A stretch of DNA of 64,000 bases from Georgenia sp. SYP-B2076 (GTDB lineage: Bacteria; Actinomycetota; Actinomycetes; Actinomycetales; Actinomycetaceae), in NCBI RefSeq assembly GCF_003991205.1, contig NZ_RXOZ01000004.1:1-64000 (forward strand). The letters run 5' to 3'. The translations under genes were made by a program, and so were the position numbers. Below are positions 43,890-52,621 of this stretch, piece by piece. The notes under the pieces are model-generated. The model was given only the letters and a program-made list of their open reading frames with translations. It was not told the origin of the DNA and searched no databases. Numbering within the stretch: position 1 is the stretch's first letter; each line of letters begins with the position of its first letter.

Positions 43890-46800
43890 GTGAGTGCCCC
43901 GTCACCGTCGGTCGACCCGGACCCGTTGCTGGCCGGTGACCGCGTCCCCGAACCACGCACCCTGGTCGACGTCCTCGCCGCCACGGCGGCCGCGTTCCCC
44001 GCGGCCCTCGCCATCGACGACGGCGACGAGGAGCTCACGTACGAGGCCCTCCTCGAGGCCGTCGAGGCGCGGGCCGGCCGACTCGCGGCGGCCGGGGTGC
44101 GCCGCGGCGACCGCGTCGGGGTGCGCGCCACCTCCGGCACGGTGGACCTCTACCTCAGCATCCTCGCCATCCTGCAGGCAGGCGCCGCCTACGTTCCGGT
44201 CGACGCGGACGACCCTGACGAGCGGGCCGCCCTGGTCTTCGCCGAGGCGGACGTGGTCGGCGTCGTCCAGGGCGACGGCCTCCTCGCCCGCGCGGACGGG
44301 ACGACCGTGTCAAGGCGCCCGGCAGCGGGGACCACCGGCGCGGCAGCGGGGACGACCGGCCCGGTGGTGGGGACGACCGGCGCGGCAGCGGGGACGACCG
44401 GCCCGGTGGTGGGGACGACCGGCGCGGCAGCGGGGACCACCGACGGCGCCGCGGCGGCGCCCCGCCCGGATGGCACCCCGGACGCGCCCGAGGCCCCCAG
44501 GCTGGACGACGACGCGTGGGTCATCTTCACCTCCGGCTCCACCGGCAAGCCCAAGGGGGTGGCCGTCACGCACCGCAGCGCCGCCGCGCTGGTGGACGCG
44601 GAGGCCCGCCTCTTCCTCCAGCACGACCCCATCCACCCGGGCGACCGGGTCCTGGCCGGCCTGTCCGTGGCGTTCGACGCGTCCTGCGAGGAGATGTGGC
44701 TCGCGTGGCGCCACGGCGCCACCCTCGTCCCGGCGCCGCGTGCGCTGGTGCGCGCGGGCACGGACCTCGGCCCGTGGCTCGTGGAGCGGGAGATCACGGT
44801 CGTCTCGACCGTGCCGACCCTGGCCGGGATGTGGCCGGTGGACACCCTCGACGACGTGCGCCTGCTCATCTTCGGCGGCGAGGCCATCCCGCCGGAGCTG
44901 GCCACCCGCCTGTCCCGCCCGGGACGGGAGCTGTGGAACACGTACGGCCCCACGGAGGCCACCGTCATCGCGTGCGCCGCGCAGCTCGAGCCCCACGAGC
45001 CCGTGCGCATCGGGCTGCCGCAGGACGGCTGGGACCTCGCCGTCGTCGACGCGGGGGGCAACCCCGTCGCCGAGGGGGAGACCGGCGAGCTCATCATCGG
45101 CGGCGTGGGCCTGGCCCGGTACCTCGACCCGGAGCTCGACGCGAAGAAGTTCGCGCCGATGCCCTCGCTCGGCTGGGCGCGCGCCTACCGCAGCGGGGAC
45201 CTCGTCCAGCTGGACCGGTCGGGCCTGATCTTCGTGGGCCGTGCGGACGACCAGGTCAAGGTCAACGGGCGGCGGATCGAGCTGGGCGAGGTCGACGCGG
45301 CGCTGCTCGGGCTGACCGGCGTGGGGGCGGCGGCCGCGGCGGTGCGCCACACCCCCACCGGGACCGCCGTCCTCGTCGGGTACGTCGTCCCGGCCGGCCC
45401 CGGGGGGCTGGACACCGGCGCCCTGCTCGCGGAGCTGCGGGAGGAGCTGCCGGCGTCGCTGATCCCGCTCCTCGCGGTCGTCGACTCCATCCCCACCCGC
45501 ACCTCCGGCAAGGTCGACCGCGCCGCCCTCCCGTGGCCGCTGGACTTTGGGGCGCAGGAGCGCCCCTCGACCCTGACCGGGACCGCTGCGTGGATCGGCG
45601 AGCAGTGGTCGGCCGTGACGGGCGTGCGTCCCACCGGCCCGGAGGACGACTTCTTCTCCCACGGCGGCAGCTCGCTGACCGCCGCGCAGCTCGTCTCCGC
45701 GCTGCGGGCCCGCTATCCCGAGGTCACCGTCGCCGAGGTCTACCGCCACCCGGAGGTCGGTGACCTCGCCACCCACCTGGAAGCGAGCTACCCGGCGCCG
45801 TCCGCGAGCGCCACCGACGCCGACGCGCTCGGCGAGGCCCGCGAGGTCCGCCCGGTGCCCGTGGGCAGCCAGCTGGCCCAGCTGCTCGCGCTGGTCCCCC
45901 TGCGCACCCTCGTGGCGCTGCGGTGGCTGACGGCGCTGGCCGCGATGAACAACGTCCTCGACTGGGCCTGGCAGGTGCCCTGGGCCGTGCCGGTGCCGTG
46001 GTGGTGGGTGGCGGTGGGCTGGCTGCTCACGGTCAGCCCCCTGGGGCGCATGGGCGTCAGCGCCCTCGGCGCCCGCCTCCTGCTGGCCGGGGTGTCCCCC
46101 GGCACGTACCCGCGGGCGGGCGGCGTGCACCTGCGCCTGTGGGCGGCGGAGCGGCTGGTGGACGGCTTCGGCGCGGTGACCACCGCGAGCGCCCCGTGGG
46201 TGGCGCTGTACGCCCGGGCGCTCGGGGTGCGCATGGGCCGCGGCGTGGACCTGCACGCCGTCCCGCCCGTCACGGGCATGCTCACGCTGGGCCCGGAGTG
46301 CGCCGTCGAGCCCGAGGTGGACCTGTCCGGGCACTGGGTCGACGGCGACGAGGTGCGCATCGGGCGCATCGTCGTCGGGGAGCGGGCGACCGTGGGGGCG
46401 CGCAGCGTGCTCTACCCCGGCGCCCGGGTCGGCGCCGGGACCGACATCGCCGCCGGCTCGGCGGTGCACGGGCGCACCGGTGAGGACGAGTACTGGGCCG
46501 GGTCGCCCGCGGCGAAGGTTCACGACGCCCGGCACCCGTGGCCCTCGCGGCGCCCCGAGCAGCCGGCCGTGTGGGTGTGGGGCTACGGCCTCTCGGCGGC
46601 GACGCTCGCCCTGCTGCCGGTGGCCGCCGTCGCCGTCGGCCTGGCGCTGGTGGGCGTCGCCGTGCGCGGCAGCACGACGCTCGGCTCCGCCGTCGGCCCG
46701 GCGCTGCTGGCGGGCCTGGCGGCCACGGTGGTCGCGTACGTGGTGTACGCGGTGCTCGTCGTCGTCGCGGTGCGGCTGCTGGGCCTCGGCCTGGTCGAGG

Positions 46801-47963
46801 GCTTCCACCCGGTGCGCTCCCGCGTGGGGTGGCAGGCCTGGTGCACCGAGCGGCTGATGGACTCCGCCCGCACGGCGCTCTTCCCGCTGTACTCCTCGGT
46901 CGTCACCCCGGCATGGCTGCGGCTGCTCGGCGCCAAGGTGGGCGACGGCGTCGAGGCCTCGACCGTCATCGGGCTGCCCAGCATGATGCGCGTGAAGTCG
47001 GGGGCCTTCCTGGCGGACGACACCATGATCGCCCCCTACGAGCTCGGCGGCGGGTGGGTGCGGGTCGCGCGGGCGAAGGTGGGCCGGCGGGCCTTCCTCG
47101 GCAACTCGGGCATGACGGCGCCGGGACGCACGGTCCCGAAGAACGGCCTCGTCGCCGTCCTCTCGGCCACGCCGGCCAAGACCCGCGCGGGCTCGAGCTA
47201 CATCGGCAGCCCGCCCGTGCTGCTCCCCCGCGCCGCGACCCTGGACGACGGCGAGCTCACGTACTCCCCGCCCGCGCGCCTGCGCCGGGCCCGGGCGATG
47301 GTCGAGGCGTGCCGCGTGGCGCCCGCCGTCCTCGTCGGGATCCTCGCGCTCGCCACGGCGCTGACGCTGCAGGCGCTCGTCCTCGCCGGCGGCTGGGGGC
47401 TGGCCGCGTGGCTCGGCGGGATCGTGCTGCTGGCCGCCGGGGCGGTGGCGGCGCTGGTGACGATCGCCGCGAAGTGGCTGCTCGTCGGCCGGGTCCGGCC
47501 CGGGGAGCACCCGCTGTGGAGCTCGTTCGTGTGGCGCGGCGAGCTGGCCGACACCTTCACCGAGATGCTGGCCGCGCCGTTCTTCGCCGACGCCGCCACC
47601 GGCACCGTCGCGCTGGTGTGGTGGCTGCGCGGCATGGGCTCCCGCATCGGGCGCGGCGTGTGGTGCCAGACGTACTGGCTGCCCGAGGCCGACCTCGTCC
47701 GCCTGGGCCGCGGCGCCAGCGTGGGCCCGGGCTGCGTGGTGCAGACCCACCTCTTCCACGACCGGATCATGAGCCTGGACACCGTGACCCTCGCGGGCGG
47801 CGCCACCCTCGGCCCGCACGGGGTGATCCTGCCCGCCTCCACGCTCGGCGCGGGCAGCTGCGTCGGCCCGGCGTCGCTGGTCATGCGCGGCGAGGGCGTG
47901 CCGGCCGGCACCCGCTGGGTGGGCAACCCCATCGCGCCGTGGCGCTCGGGCGGTGCCGCGTGA
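43890..47963 (+). CDS. Pls/PosA-family non-ribosomal peptide synthetase
   Basis: Single-module synthetase of 1357 residues in the architecture of epsilon-poly-lysine synthetase. An adenylation domain occupies 30-545: A3 IFTSGSTGKPKG near 212, A5 NTYGPTEA near 351, A8 GRADDQVKVNGRRIELGE near 450, A10 SGKVDRAAL near 537. A carrier domain follows at 585-635, with phosphopantetheine serine in HGGSSLTA. Then come membrane helices and three left-handed beta-helix (hexapeptide) acyltransferase-like domains near 800-875, 1025-1110 and 1255-1357, separated by helix pairs. In Pls these tandem domains join amino acids into a homopolymer. The amino acid is not predictable by eye. GAGGAGAAG precedes the GTG. 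It is coupled to an M1 peptidase gene. Confidence 0.88.
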   Translation: MSAPSPSVDPDPLLAGDRVPEPRTLVDVLAATAAAFPAALAIDDGDEELTYEALLEAVEARAGRLAAAGVRRGDRVGVRATSGTVDLYLSILAILQAGAAYVPVDADDPDERAALVFAEADVVGVVQGDGLLARADGTTVSRRPAAGTTGAAAGTTGPVVGTTGAAAGTTGPVVGTTGAAAGTTDGAAAAPRPDGTPDAPEAPRLDDDAWVIFTSGSTGKPKGVAVTHRSAAALVDAEARLFLQHDPIHPGDRVLAGLSVAFDASCEEMWLAWRHGATLVPAPRALVRAGTDLGPWLVEREITVVSTVPTLAGMWPVDTLDDVRLLIFGGEAIPPELATRLSRPGRELWNTYGPTEATVIACAAQLEPHEPVRIGLPQDGWDLAVVDAGGNPVAEGETGELIIGGVGLARYLDPELDAKKFAPMPSLGWARAYRSGDLVQLDRSGLIFVGRADDQVKVNGRRIELGEVDAALLGLTGVGAAAAAVRHTPTGTAVLVGYVVPAGPGGLDTGALLAELREELPASLIPLLAVVDSIPTRTSGKVDRAALPWPLDFGAQERPSTLTGTAAWIGEQWSAVTGVRPTGPEDDFFSHGGSSLTAAQLVSALRARYPEVTVAEVYRHPEVGDLATHLEASYPAPSASATDADALGEAREVRPVPVGSQLAQLLALVPLRTLVALRWLTALAAMNNVLDWAWQVPWAVPVPWWWVAVGWLLTVSPLGRMGVSALGARLLLAGVSPGTYPRAGGVHLRLWAAERLVDGFGAVTTASAPWVALYARALGVRMGRGVDLHAVPPVTGMLTLGPECAVEPEVDLSGHWVDGDEVRIGRIVVGERATVGARSVLYPGARVGAGTDIAAGSAVHGRTGEDEYWAGSPAAKVHDARHPWPSRRPEQPAVWVWGYGLSAATLALLPVAAVAVGLALVGVAVRGSTTLGSAVGPALLAGLAATVVAYVVYAVLVVVAVRLLGLGLVEGFHPVRSRVGWQAWCTERLMDSARTALFPLYSSVVTPAWLRLLGAKVGDGVEASTVIGLPSMMRVKSGAFLADDTMIAPYELGGGWVRVARAKVGRRAFLGNSGMTAPGRTVPKNGLVAVLSATPAKTRAGSSYIGSPPVLLPRAATLDDGELTYSPPARLRRARAMVEACRVAPAVLVGILALATALTLQALVLAGGWGLAAWLGGIVLLAAGAVAALVTIAAKWLLVGRVRPGEHPLWSSFVWRGELADTFTEMLAAPFFADAATGTVALVWWLRGMGSRIGRGVWCQTYWLPEADLVRLGRGASVGPGCVVQTHLFHDRIMSLDTVTLAGGATLGPHGVILPASTLGAGSCVGPASLVMRGEGVPAGTRWVGNPIAPWRSGGAA
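44328..44450 (+). repeat. 21 bp tandem repeat inside the synthetase gene
   Basis: Units start at 44328, 44349, 44370, 44391, 44412 and 44433 (the last diverged), alternating GTTGAAA and GTTGPVV in the protein (residues ~147-187). The repeat lies in a surface loop of the adenylation domain before the A3 motif and keeps the frame. Confidence 0.9.
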
Positions 47964-49285
47964 GCGCGACCGACCCCTATGAGCCGACCCACGGCTGCCG
48001 GACCATCCACGTCGAGCACTACGACCTGGACCTGTCCTACCGGGTGTCCACGAACCGGCTGACGGGCACCGCGGTGCTGCGGGTGCAGGCCCGCGAGGAC
48101 CTCAAGGAGCTCGCCCTCGACCTCGAGGGCCTGACGGTGAAGAAGGTCGCCGTCTCGGGGGCCGCGCTGGCCAAGTACGCGCACCGGCAGTCGCGCCTGC
48201 GCCTCAAGCTCGCGGACAAGGTGGCCGCGGGGACCACGTTCGAGGTCACCGTCGGCTACGAGGGTTATCCGGCGCCGGTGCCCAGCGCCTGGGGCGAGGT
48301 GGGCTGGGAGGAGCTCACGGACGGCGTCATCGTGGCGAGCCAGCCCATCGGGGCCTCGTCCTGGTTCCCCTGCAACGACCTCCCGGCGGACAAGGCCACC
48401 TACCGCACCTCGGTGACGACGGAGAGCGCCTACCGCGTCCTCGCGCACGGCACCCTGGCCGGCCGCCACGTGCGGGCCGGCACCACCCGGTGGGTCTACG
48501 AGGAGCGGCACCCCACGAGCGCCTACCTCGCCACCGTGCAGATCGGCCGCTACGAGGAGGTCGTCCTGGCGGAGGGGCCGGTGCCCCAGCGCGCCCTGGT
48601 CCCGGCCCACCTGCGCGGTCTCGCGCGGGAGAAGCTGGCGTACCACGGGCAGCTCATGGGCGAGCTCACCGCGATGTTCGGGCCGTACCCGTTCAGCGCC
48701 TACACGCTCGTCTTTACCGACGACGAGCTTGAGATCCCCGTCGAGGCCCAGGGCGTCTCGATCTTCGGCACCAACCACCTGGCGGCGCAGGACGGCGAGG
48801 AGCGGCTGATCCCGCACGAGCTCGCGCACCAGTGGTTCGGCAACTCCGTCTCGGTGGACCGCTGGCAGCACATCTGGCTCAACGAGGGGTTCGCGTGCTA
48901 CGCCGAGTGGCTGTGGTCCCCGCTCGCGGGCGGCGCGGGCACCGACGCGCTGGCCCGGACGTGGCACAAGCACCTCGCCGCCGACGAGCAGGACCTCGTC
49001 CTGGCCGACCCTGGACCGACGAACATCTTCGACGACCGTATCTACAAGCGCGGCGCGATGACCCTGCACGCGCTGCGCCTGACGGTCGGCGACGGGGTGT
49101 TCTTCCCGCTGCTGCGGGACTGGGCCGCGCGGTACCGGTACCGCGGCGTCACCACCGACGACTTCCGTGCGCTCGCCCTCGAGCACGCCGAGGCGGCCGG
49201 CGGGGACACCCTGACGCGGTCCGTGCGGTCGTTGCTGGCGAACTGGCTCGACGACGCGCGGCTGCCGGCGCTACCGAAGGCGTGA
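47960..49285 (+). CDS. M1-family zinc aminopeptidase
   Basis: Metallopeptidase of 441 residues, the short M1 form without the long C-terminal helical domain. The N-terminal beta domain runs to ~200, with SAWGEVGWEELTDGVIVASQ (shortened family exopeptidase region) and ASSWFPCNDLPADKATY. The zinc site IPHELAHQWFGN near 292 is HExxH, and the third ligand is in WLNEGFACYAEW near 315. The GTG overlaps the stop of the synthetase gene (GTGA), so both are made together. It may trim or degrade the peptide product, or be a general peptidase. Repeats follow its stop codon. Confidence 0.92.
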   Translation: MSATDPYEPTHGCRTIHVEHYDLDLSYRVSTNRLTGTAVLRVQAREDLKELALDLEGLTVKKVAVSGAALAKYAHRQSRLRLKLADKVAAGTTFEVTVGYEGYPAPVPSAWGEVGWEELTDGVIVASQPIGASSWFPCNDLPADKATYRTSVTTESAYRVLAHGTLAGRHVRAGTTRWVYEERHPTSAYLATVQIGRYEEVVLAEGPVPQRALVPAHLRGLAREKLAYHGQLMGELTAMFGPYPFSAYTLVFTDDELEIPVEAQGVSIFGTNHLAAQDGEERLIPHELAHQWFGNSVSVDRWQHIWLNEGFACYAEWLWSPLAGGAGTDALARTWHKHLAADEQDLVLADPGPTNIFDDRIYKRGAMTLHALRLTVGDGVFFPLLRDWAARYRYRGVTTDDFRALALEHAEAAGGDTLTRSVRSLLANWLDDARLPALPKA

Positions 49286-49402
49286 ACCGGCACTGCAGAA
49301 GGCGGTGAGCGGCGCTGCCGAAGGCGGTGAGCGGCGCTGCCGAAGGCGGTGAGCCGGCACTGCCGAAGGCGTGAGCCGGCACTGCCGAAGGCGTGAGCCG
49401 GC
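49266..49402 (+). repeat. Six-copy 22 bp repeat of the M1 gene's 3' end with its stop codon
   Basis: TGA codons, each after a G-C-C-G-A-A-G-G-C-G type context (CAGAAGGCG in the second copy), lie at 49283, 49306, 49328, 49350, 49372 and 49394, spacings 23, 22, 22, 22 and 22. The first is the true stop. The unit is GGCACTGCCGAAGGCGTGAGCC. Stops fall in all three frames, and the array fills the whole gap to the convergent phosphopantetheinyl transferase gene. Confidence 0.92.
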
Positions 49403-49403
49403 G

Positions 49404-50276
49404 CTAGGGCGCGAGGGCCGCGGCGCCGTCGTGTACCCGGACCACGAGCCCGCGGGCGGCCGGTTCGGCGAGGTCCGAGCCGCCCGCCGCGAGGAACGCC
49501 ACGGAACCGGCGATGCCCGGGTCCAGGTCGAGGTCCGCAAGGACGATGCCCGGGTCACCTCTCTCCGAATACTGACCCCCGGCGCCCGCGGCCGTTGCGG
49601 TCGGGGACGTTGCGCCCCGGGCCGTTGCGGTCGAGCCCGTTGCGGCCGCCTGCCGGCCGAGGCTTCGGGGGGCTGGCGCCCCGAGGACACATGCGGACCG
49701 CCCATCTTCACCGAGGTCGAGTCGGGAGGGCTCGAGGTCCAGGCCTGCGCCGAGGGCCTTGAGCACCGCCTCCTTCCGCGCCCAGAGCCGGGTGAGGGAC
49801 GAGGCACGTTCGGTGGCGGGCAGCCGCCTGTACCGAGCCAGCTCGGATGGGGTCAGGGCGACGTCGGCGACCGGCGCGGCCCCCACCGTGAGCGAGGACT
49901 CGATGTCGATCCCGACCGGGCCGTCGGCGCACACGGCGACGCCCAGCAGGGGCCCGGACCGGGTGACGCTGACGTGCAACGGCGGTTCGACGCCCACCCG
50001 GACCCGGCCGTGCGGGCGCCCGCAGACGTCACACCGGGCCGACAAGGGAACTCCCTGCGGCGGCACGCCGAGCCTCTCGCCCAGAACGGCACGGAGCAGA
50101 GCCCGTGCCGTCACGAAACGCGCGGCCTGCCCCTCCGGCAGGGCCGCGGCCCTCTCGCGCTCGGCATCGCCCAGGACGGCAAGAATCGTGGCACGGGCAG
50201 CGATGCGGGCGATCGGTGTGGTCGACGGATCGAGAAGCCAGACGTCGACCGAGGCTGGGTGCCGATCGGTGTGCAC
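49404..50276 (-). CDS. 4'-phosphopantetheinyl transferase (Sfp type)
   Basis: Moves phosphopantetheine from CoA to carrier-protein serines. The 290 residues show the Sfp signatures: HVSVTRSGPLLGVAV near 120, GIDIES near 140 with the Mg-binding residues, and LTRLWARKEAVLKALG near 175 (W-x-x-K-E-A). A Gly/Ala/Thr-rich insert lies at about 210-235, where the DNA carries GCCGTTGCGGTC-like repeats. The neighbouring synthetase has a carrier domain and is the obvious substrate; that is inference from position. GTG at 50276 is chosen because CAAGAT lies six bases upstream as a leaderless -10; a GTG at 50315 is also in frame. Confidence 0.85.
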   Translation of the reverse strand: MHTDRHPASVDVWLLDPSTTPIARIAARATILAVLGDAERERAAALPEGQAARFVTARALLRAVLGERLGVPPQGVPLSARCDVCGRPHGRVRVGVEPPLHVSVTRSGPLLGVAVCADGPVGIDIESSLTVGAAPVADVALTPSELARYRRLPATERASSLTRLWARKEAVLKALGAGLDLEPSRLDLGEDGRSACVLGAPAPRSLGRQAAATGSTATARGATSPTATAAGAGGQYSERGDPGIVLADLDLDPGIAGSVAFLAAGGSDLAEPAARGLVVRVHDGAAALAP

Positions 50277-50282
50277 CGTGCC

Positions 50283-50288
50283 ATCTTG
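50283..50288 (-). promoter_or_regulatory. Possible -10 box of the phosphopantetheinyl transferase gene
   Basis: CAAGAT on the minus strand is six bases before the GTG at 50276. It departs from TANNNT at the first base, so this is a weak call supported by the recurring spacing. Confidence 0.3.
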
Positions 50289-50379
50289 CCGCTCTCGTCC
50301 TCGACAGGTCGGCACGGCCGTCCAATCCGTGCTCGTCCCATGGATGGTCTGACGAGGTCAGGATTGAACGGCCTGGTGC

Positions 50380-52068
50380 CTAGAACGGCGGTGGGGCGTC
50401 GTCAACGTGCTGGTGGGAACCTGATGGGCCGGCGGCGAGCGCTCCCGCCGTTCTGGACAGGACGACTCCGGAGGTGCTGGATAGGGCGCCGGGGGGCCGG
50501 TCGGGTTTTCGCGTGTAGGTGTGGCCGGTGGGCGCGGTCCAGGTGATGGCACCGTCCGGGGCGCGGGTCGCGTCCCATATCTTTTGGGTCTTGAGGTTGT
50601 GGTGACGTCGGCACAGGGCCTGAAGGCGGATCTTGGTGGTCTGCTCGAGCTGGGCGGCCACGGCGGGATCGTAGGAGTCGATGTGGTCCAGGTCGGACTT
50701 CCAGGCGGGCTGCCGGCAGCCGGGGAAGGTGCAGGTCACGTCGCGGGCGATGACCGTGCGGGTCAGGTCCGCGCCGGGGCGGTAGGCGTGGGTGCCCAGG
50801 GCGGTGAACTCCCCGGCCGCATCGGTGAACAACGCCCGCCACGTCCCGTCCTGGGCGAGGCAGCGGGCCAGGTCGGCCGGGATGGGCCCGTGACCACCCA
50901 GCACGGCCGGCTCGTCGTCGGTGCCCAGCAGGGTGCCGGCGCCGATGGTGACGTGGACCTGGGCGCGCCGGCCGTGGAACGTGGGCAGGTCCTGTCCGCG
51001 GGGGTCGACGCCGCGGTCCAGGAGGGTCGTGAACACGTCTGTGAACGCGTCCGCGCGCCGCTGGTCCAGAGTGCGGGTGTCGGTCTCGAACTTGGCCGCC
51101 ACGGCCAGGGAGTCCAGCACCACCCGGGTGGCCTCGGCCAGGTCCGCGCGGACCAGCGCGGCGACCCAGGCCATAGCGTCCCCGGCCGGCTCGATGCTCA
51201 CGTGCCGCTGCGCGAGGGCCGCGGCGCGGCGTTTCGCGCCGGCGTCCGGGTCGGTGGTCAGCGCCCCGGCCCGGAGCCGGGCGTGGAGCTGCGGGCCCGT
51301 CAGGTTGGTCGCGTCGGGGAGCAGGTCCAGGATCACGCGGCGCTGCTCAGCGATCGACAGGCCCGGCTCCCGGGCGATCAGCACGGTGGCCTTGCGCGCG
51401 TCGATTCGGCCCGCGGCAAGGGCGTCGGCGACCTCGGGGTACAGGTCCAGGCCGGCCGCGAGGTTGACCTTGACCTCGGCCGCGCTGTGCGTGGTCCCCA
51501 GCCGGGCGGAGACCTCCGCGGTCACCGCCTGCACGGCGGCCGTGGACGAGCCACGCCGGTCCCACAGCTCCCTGACGACCCGGGCTTGGCTGGCCAGGGC
51601 CCAGGACGCGACCCGTTCCCAGCCCGCGATCGCCTCGACAAGGGTCGCGTCATCGAGATCCGCGACGGCCAGCTCGTCCAGCGCCACCACCAGCCCTACC
51701 CCCGGACGCTGCCCCTCTAACGCCACCGCCCCCGCAGACGTCAACCGGAACGCCGACACCACCGCGGCATCCTCGACCGCGGTGGTGACCTTGGCAGCGT
51801 CCTCGGCTGCGGTGGTGGCTTCGGCAGCGTCCTCGGCTGCGGTGGTGGCGACGTCCTCGACGGCGGTGGGGATCTCTTCGGCCACCCGGGTGGAGGGGGC
51901 CGTGGCGTCTGCGGACGCGGCATCCGCCGACGTGGTGACGTCACGGGCGTGGGCGGCAGGACCAGCCTCGAGGACCTCAGCGGCAGTCTCGGCGGCGGCG
52001 ACACGCCGGGAGCCGGAAGGAAGCGGCAGCTCCCCGCCCGGCTCGACTCCCCCGTCGCCTGTGACCAT
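50380..52068 (-). CDS. DUF222 / HNH endonuclease domain protein
   Basis: Protein of 562 residues of the actinobacterial DUF222-HNH (13E12-type) family, common in many copies in Micrococcales. The first ~100 residues are acidic, Ala/Glu/Thr-rich, with repeated TTAAEDAA blocks. DUF222 follows at ~110-400 (LAVADLDDATLVEAIAGWERVASW, split; AGRIDARKATVLI). The HNH domain lies near 460-510: CTFPGCRQPAWKSDLDHI with the DH pair, then LCRRHHNLKT. The role is unknown; mobility or DNA restriction has been proposed. ATG at 52068 is chosen because TAGGGT lies six bases upstream; GTG at 52074 is in frame. Confidence 0.9.
   Translation of the reverse strand: MVTGDGGVEPGGELPLPSGSRRVAAAETAAEVLEAGPAAHARDVTTSADAASADATAPSTRVAEEIPTAVEDVATTAAEDAAEATTAAEDAAKVTTAVEDAAVVSAFRLTSAGAVALEGQRPGVGLVVALDELAVADLDDATLVEAIAGWERVASWALASQARVVRELWDRRGSSTAAVQAVTAEVSARLGTTHSAAEVKVNLAAGLDLYPEVADALAAGRIDARKATVLIAREPGLSIAEQRRVILDLLPDATNLTGPQLHARLRAGALTTDPDAGAKRRAAALAQRHVSIEPAGDAMAWVAALVRADLAEATRVVLDSLAVAAKFETDTRTLDQRRADAFTDVFTTLLDRGVDPRGQDLPTFHGRRAQVHVTIGAGTLLGTDDEPAVLGGHGPIPADLARCLAQDGTWRALFTDAAGEFTALGTHAYRPGADLTRTVIARDVTCTFPGCRQPAWKSDLDHIDSYDPAVAAQLEQTTKIRLQALCRRHHNLKTQKIWDATRAPDGAITWTAPTGHTYTRKPDRPPGALSSTSGVVLSRTAGALAAGPSGSHQHVDDAPPPF
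51791..51850 (-). repeat. 30 bp tandem duplication in the HNH gene's N-terminal region
   Basis: Positions 51791-51820 and 51821-51850 differ at two bases and encode the repeated acidic block TTAAEDAA. It keeps the frame. Confidence 0.85.
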
Positions 52069-52074
52069 AACCAC

Positions 52075-52080
52075 ACCCTA
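52075..52080 (-). promoter_or_regulatory. -10 box of a leaderless promoter for the HNH gene
   Basis: TAGGGT on the minus strand is six bases before the ATG at 52068. Confidence 0.5.
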
Positions 52081-52303
52081 CGAACGACCACTGACATCCG
52101 ACCTGGGTCGCCCTCCACCTGCGGTGACACATACCGGGCGGCACACGCGACGTTCGCATCCGGCGCTAGGCCCGGCGCCCGTCGTCGCCGCAGCGGCCGG
52201 TCGCCGCACGCCGTCCATCGAAGCTCGCCACACAAGGGCGCCTCACCCTCTTGCCTCTCGTCGCGAACAGCGCACAATCGAATGGTCGGAGAAAGGAACG
52301 ACG

Positions 52304-52483
52304 ATGTGCTACGACAGCCGCTACAGCGAACGCACCACCCGCGCCGAAAGGGAGCGCTGGTGGGGCAGCAGGCAAAAGGAAGCGCCGAAGGAGGAAACCA
52401 CCGCTGACAAGCCTGAGACCGTCGAGACGGAGGTCCCGGCAGAGTTCGTCATGGAGGAGTTCGAGCCCACGAGCGCTCACTAG
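52304..52483 (+). CDS. Small charged protein of unknown function
   Basis: Protein of 59 residues, starting MCYDSRYSERTTRAERERWW, then a Lys/Glu/Thr-rich middle and an acidic end, EFVMEEFEPTSAH. Half of it looks helical and highly charged. It is not a shadow of another gene: GGAGAAAGGAAC precedes the ATG at the right distance, and codon use changes to fewer GC-ending codons at the start. I recognise no family. The AT content is higher than in its neighbours. It lies alone between the divergent HNH gene and the convergent PfkB gene. Confidence 0.7.
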   Translation: MCYDSRYSERTTRAERERWWGSRQKEAPKEETTADKPETVETEVPAEFVMEEFEPTSAH

Positions 52484-52621
52484 TCCCTGCGCTCTCGTCC
52501 ATCACCCACACACAACCTGCGGTAGCCCGGCGTCCTCGTGATGCCGGGCTCCGCCCGTCTTGGGACGCGGGCTGCCACGCCCCACCAGGCGCAGGCCAAG
52601 GACCCCGGAGCCGGCCGGGAT

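Noticed and set aside
44310-47819. Minus-strand open frame of about 1170 codons
   Set aside because: It is the shadow of the Pls/PosA synthetase, which has complete adenylation, carrier and hexapeptide motifs on the plus strand.
49266-49402. CRISPR or REP-type repeats
   Set aside because: Units are contiguous at 22 bases with no spacer and no palindrome; each copies the gene's own stop region.
50380-52068. Homing endonuclease or mobile intron, because of the HNH domain
   Set aside because: The DUF222-HNH family is a stand-alone actinobacterial family; there is no interrupted gene or intron structure.
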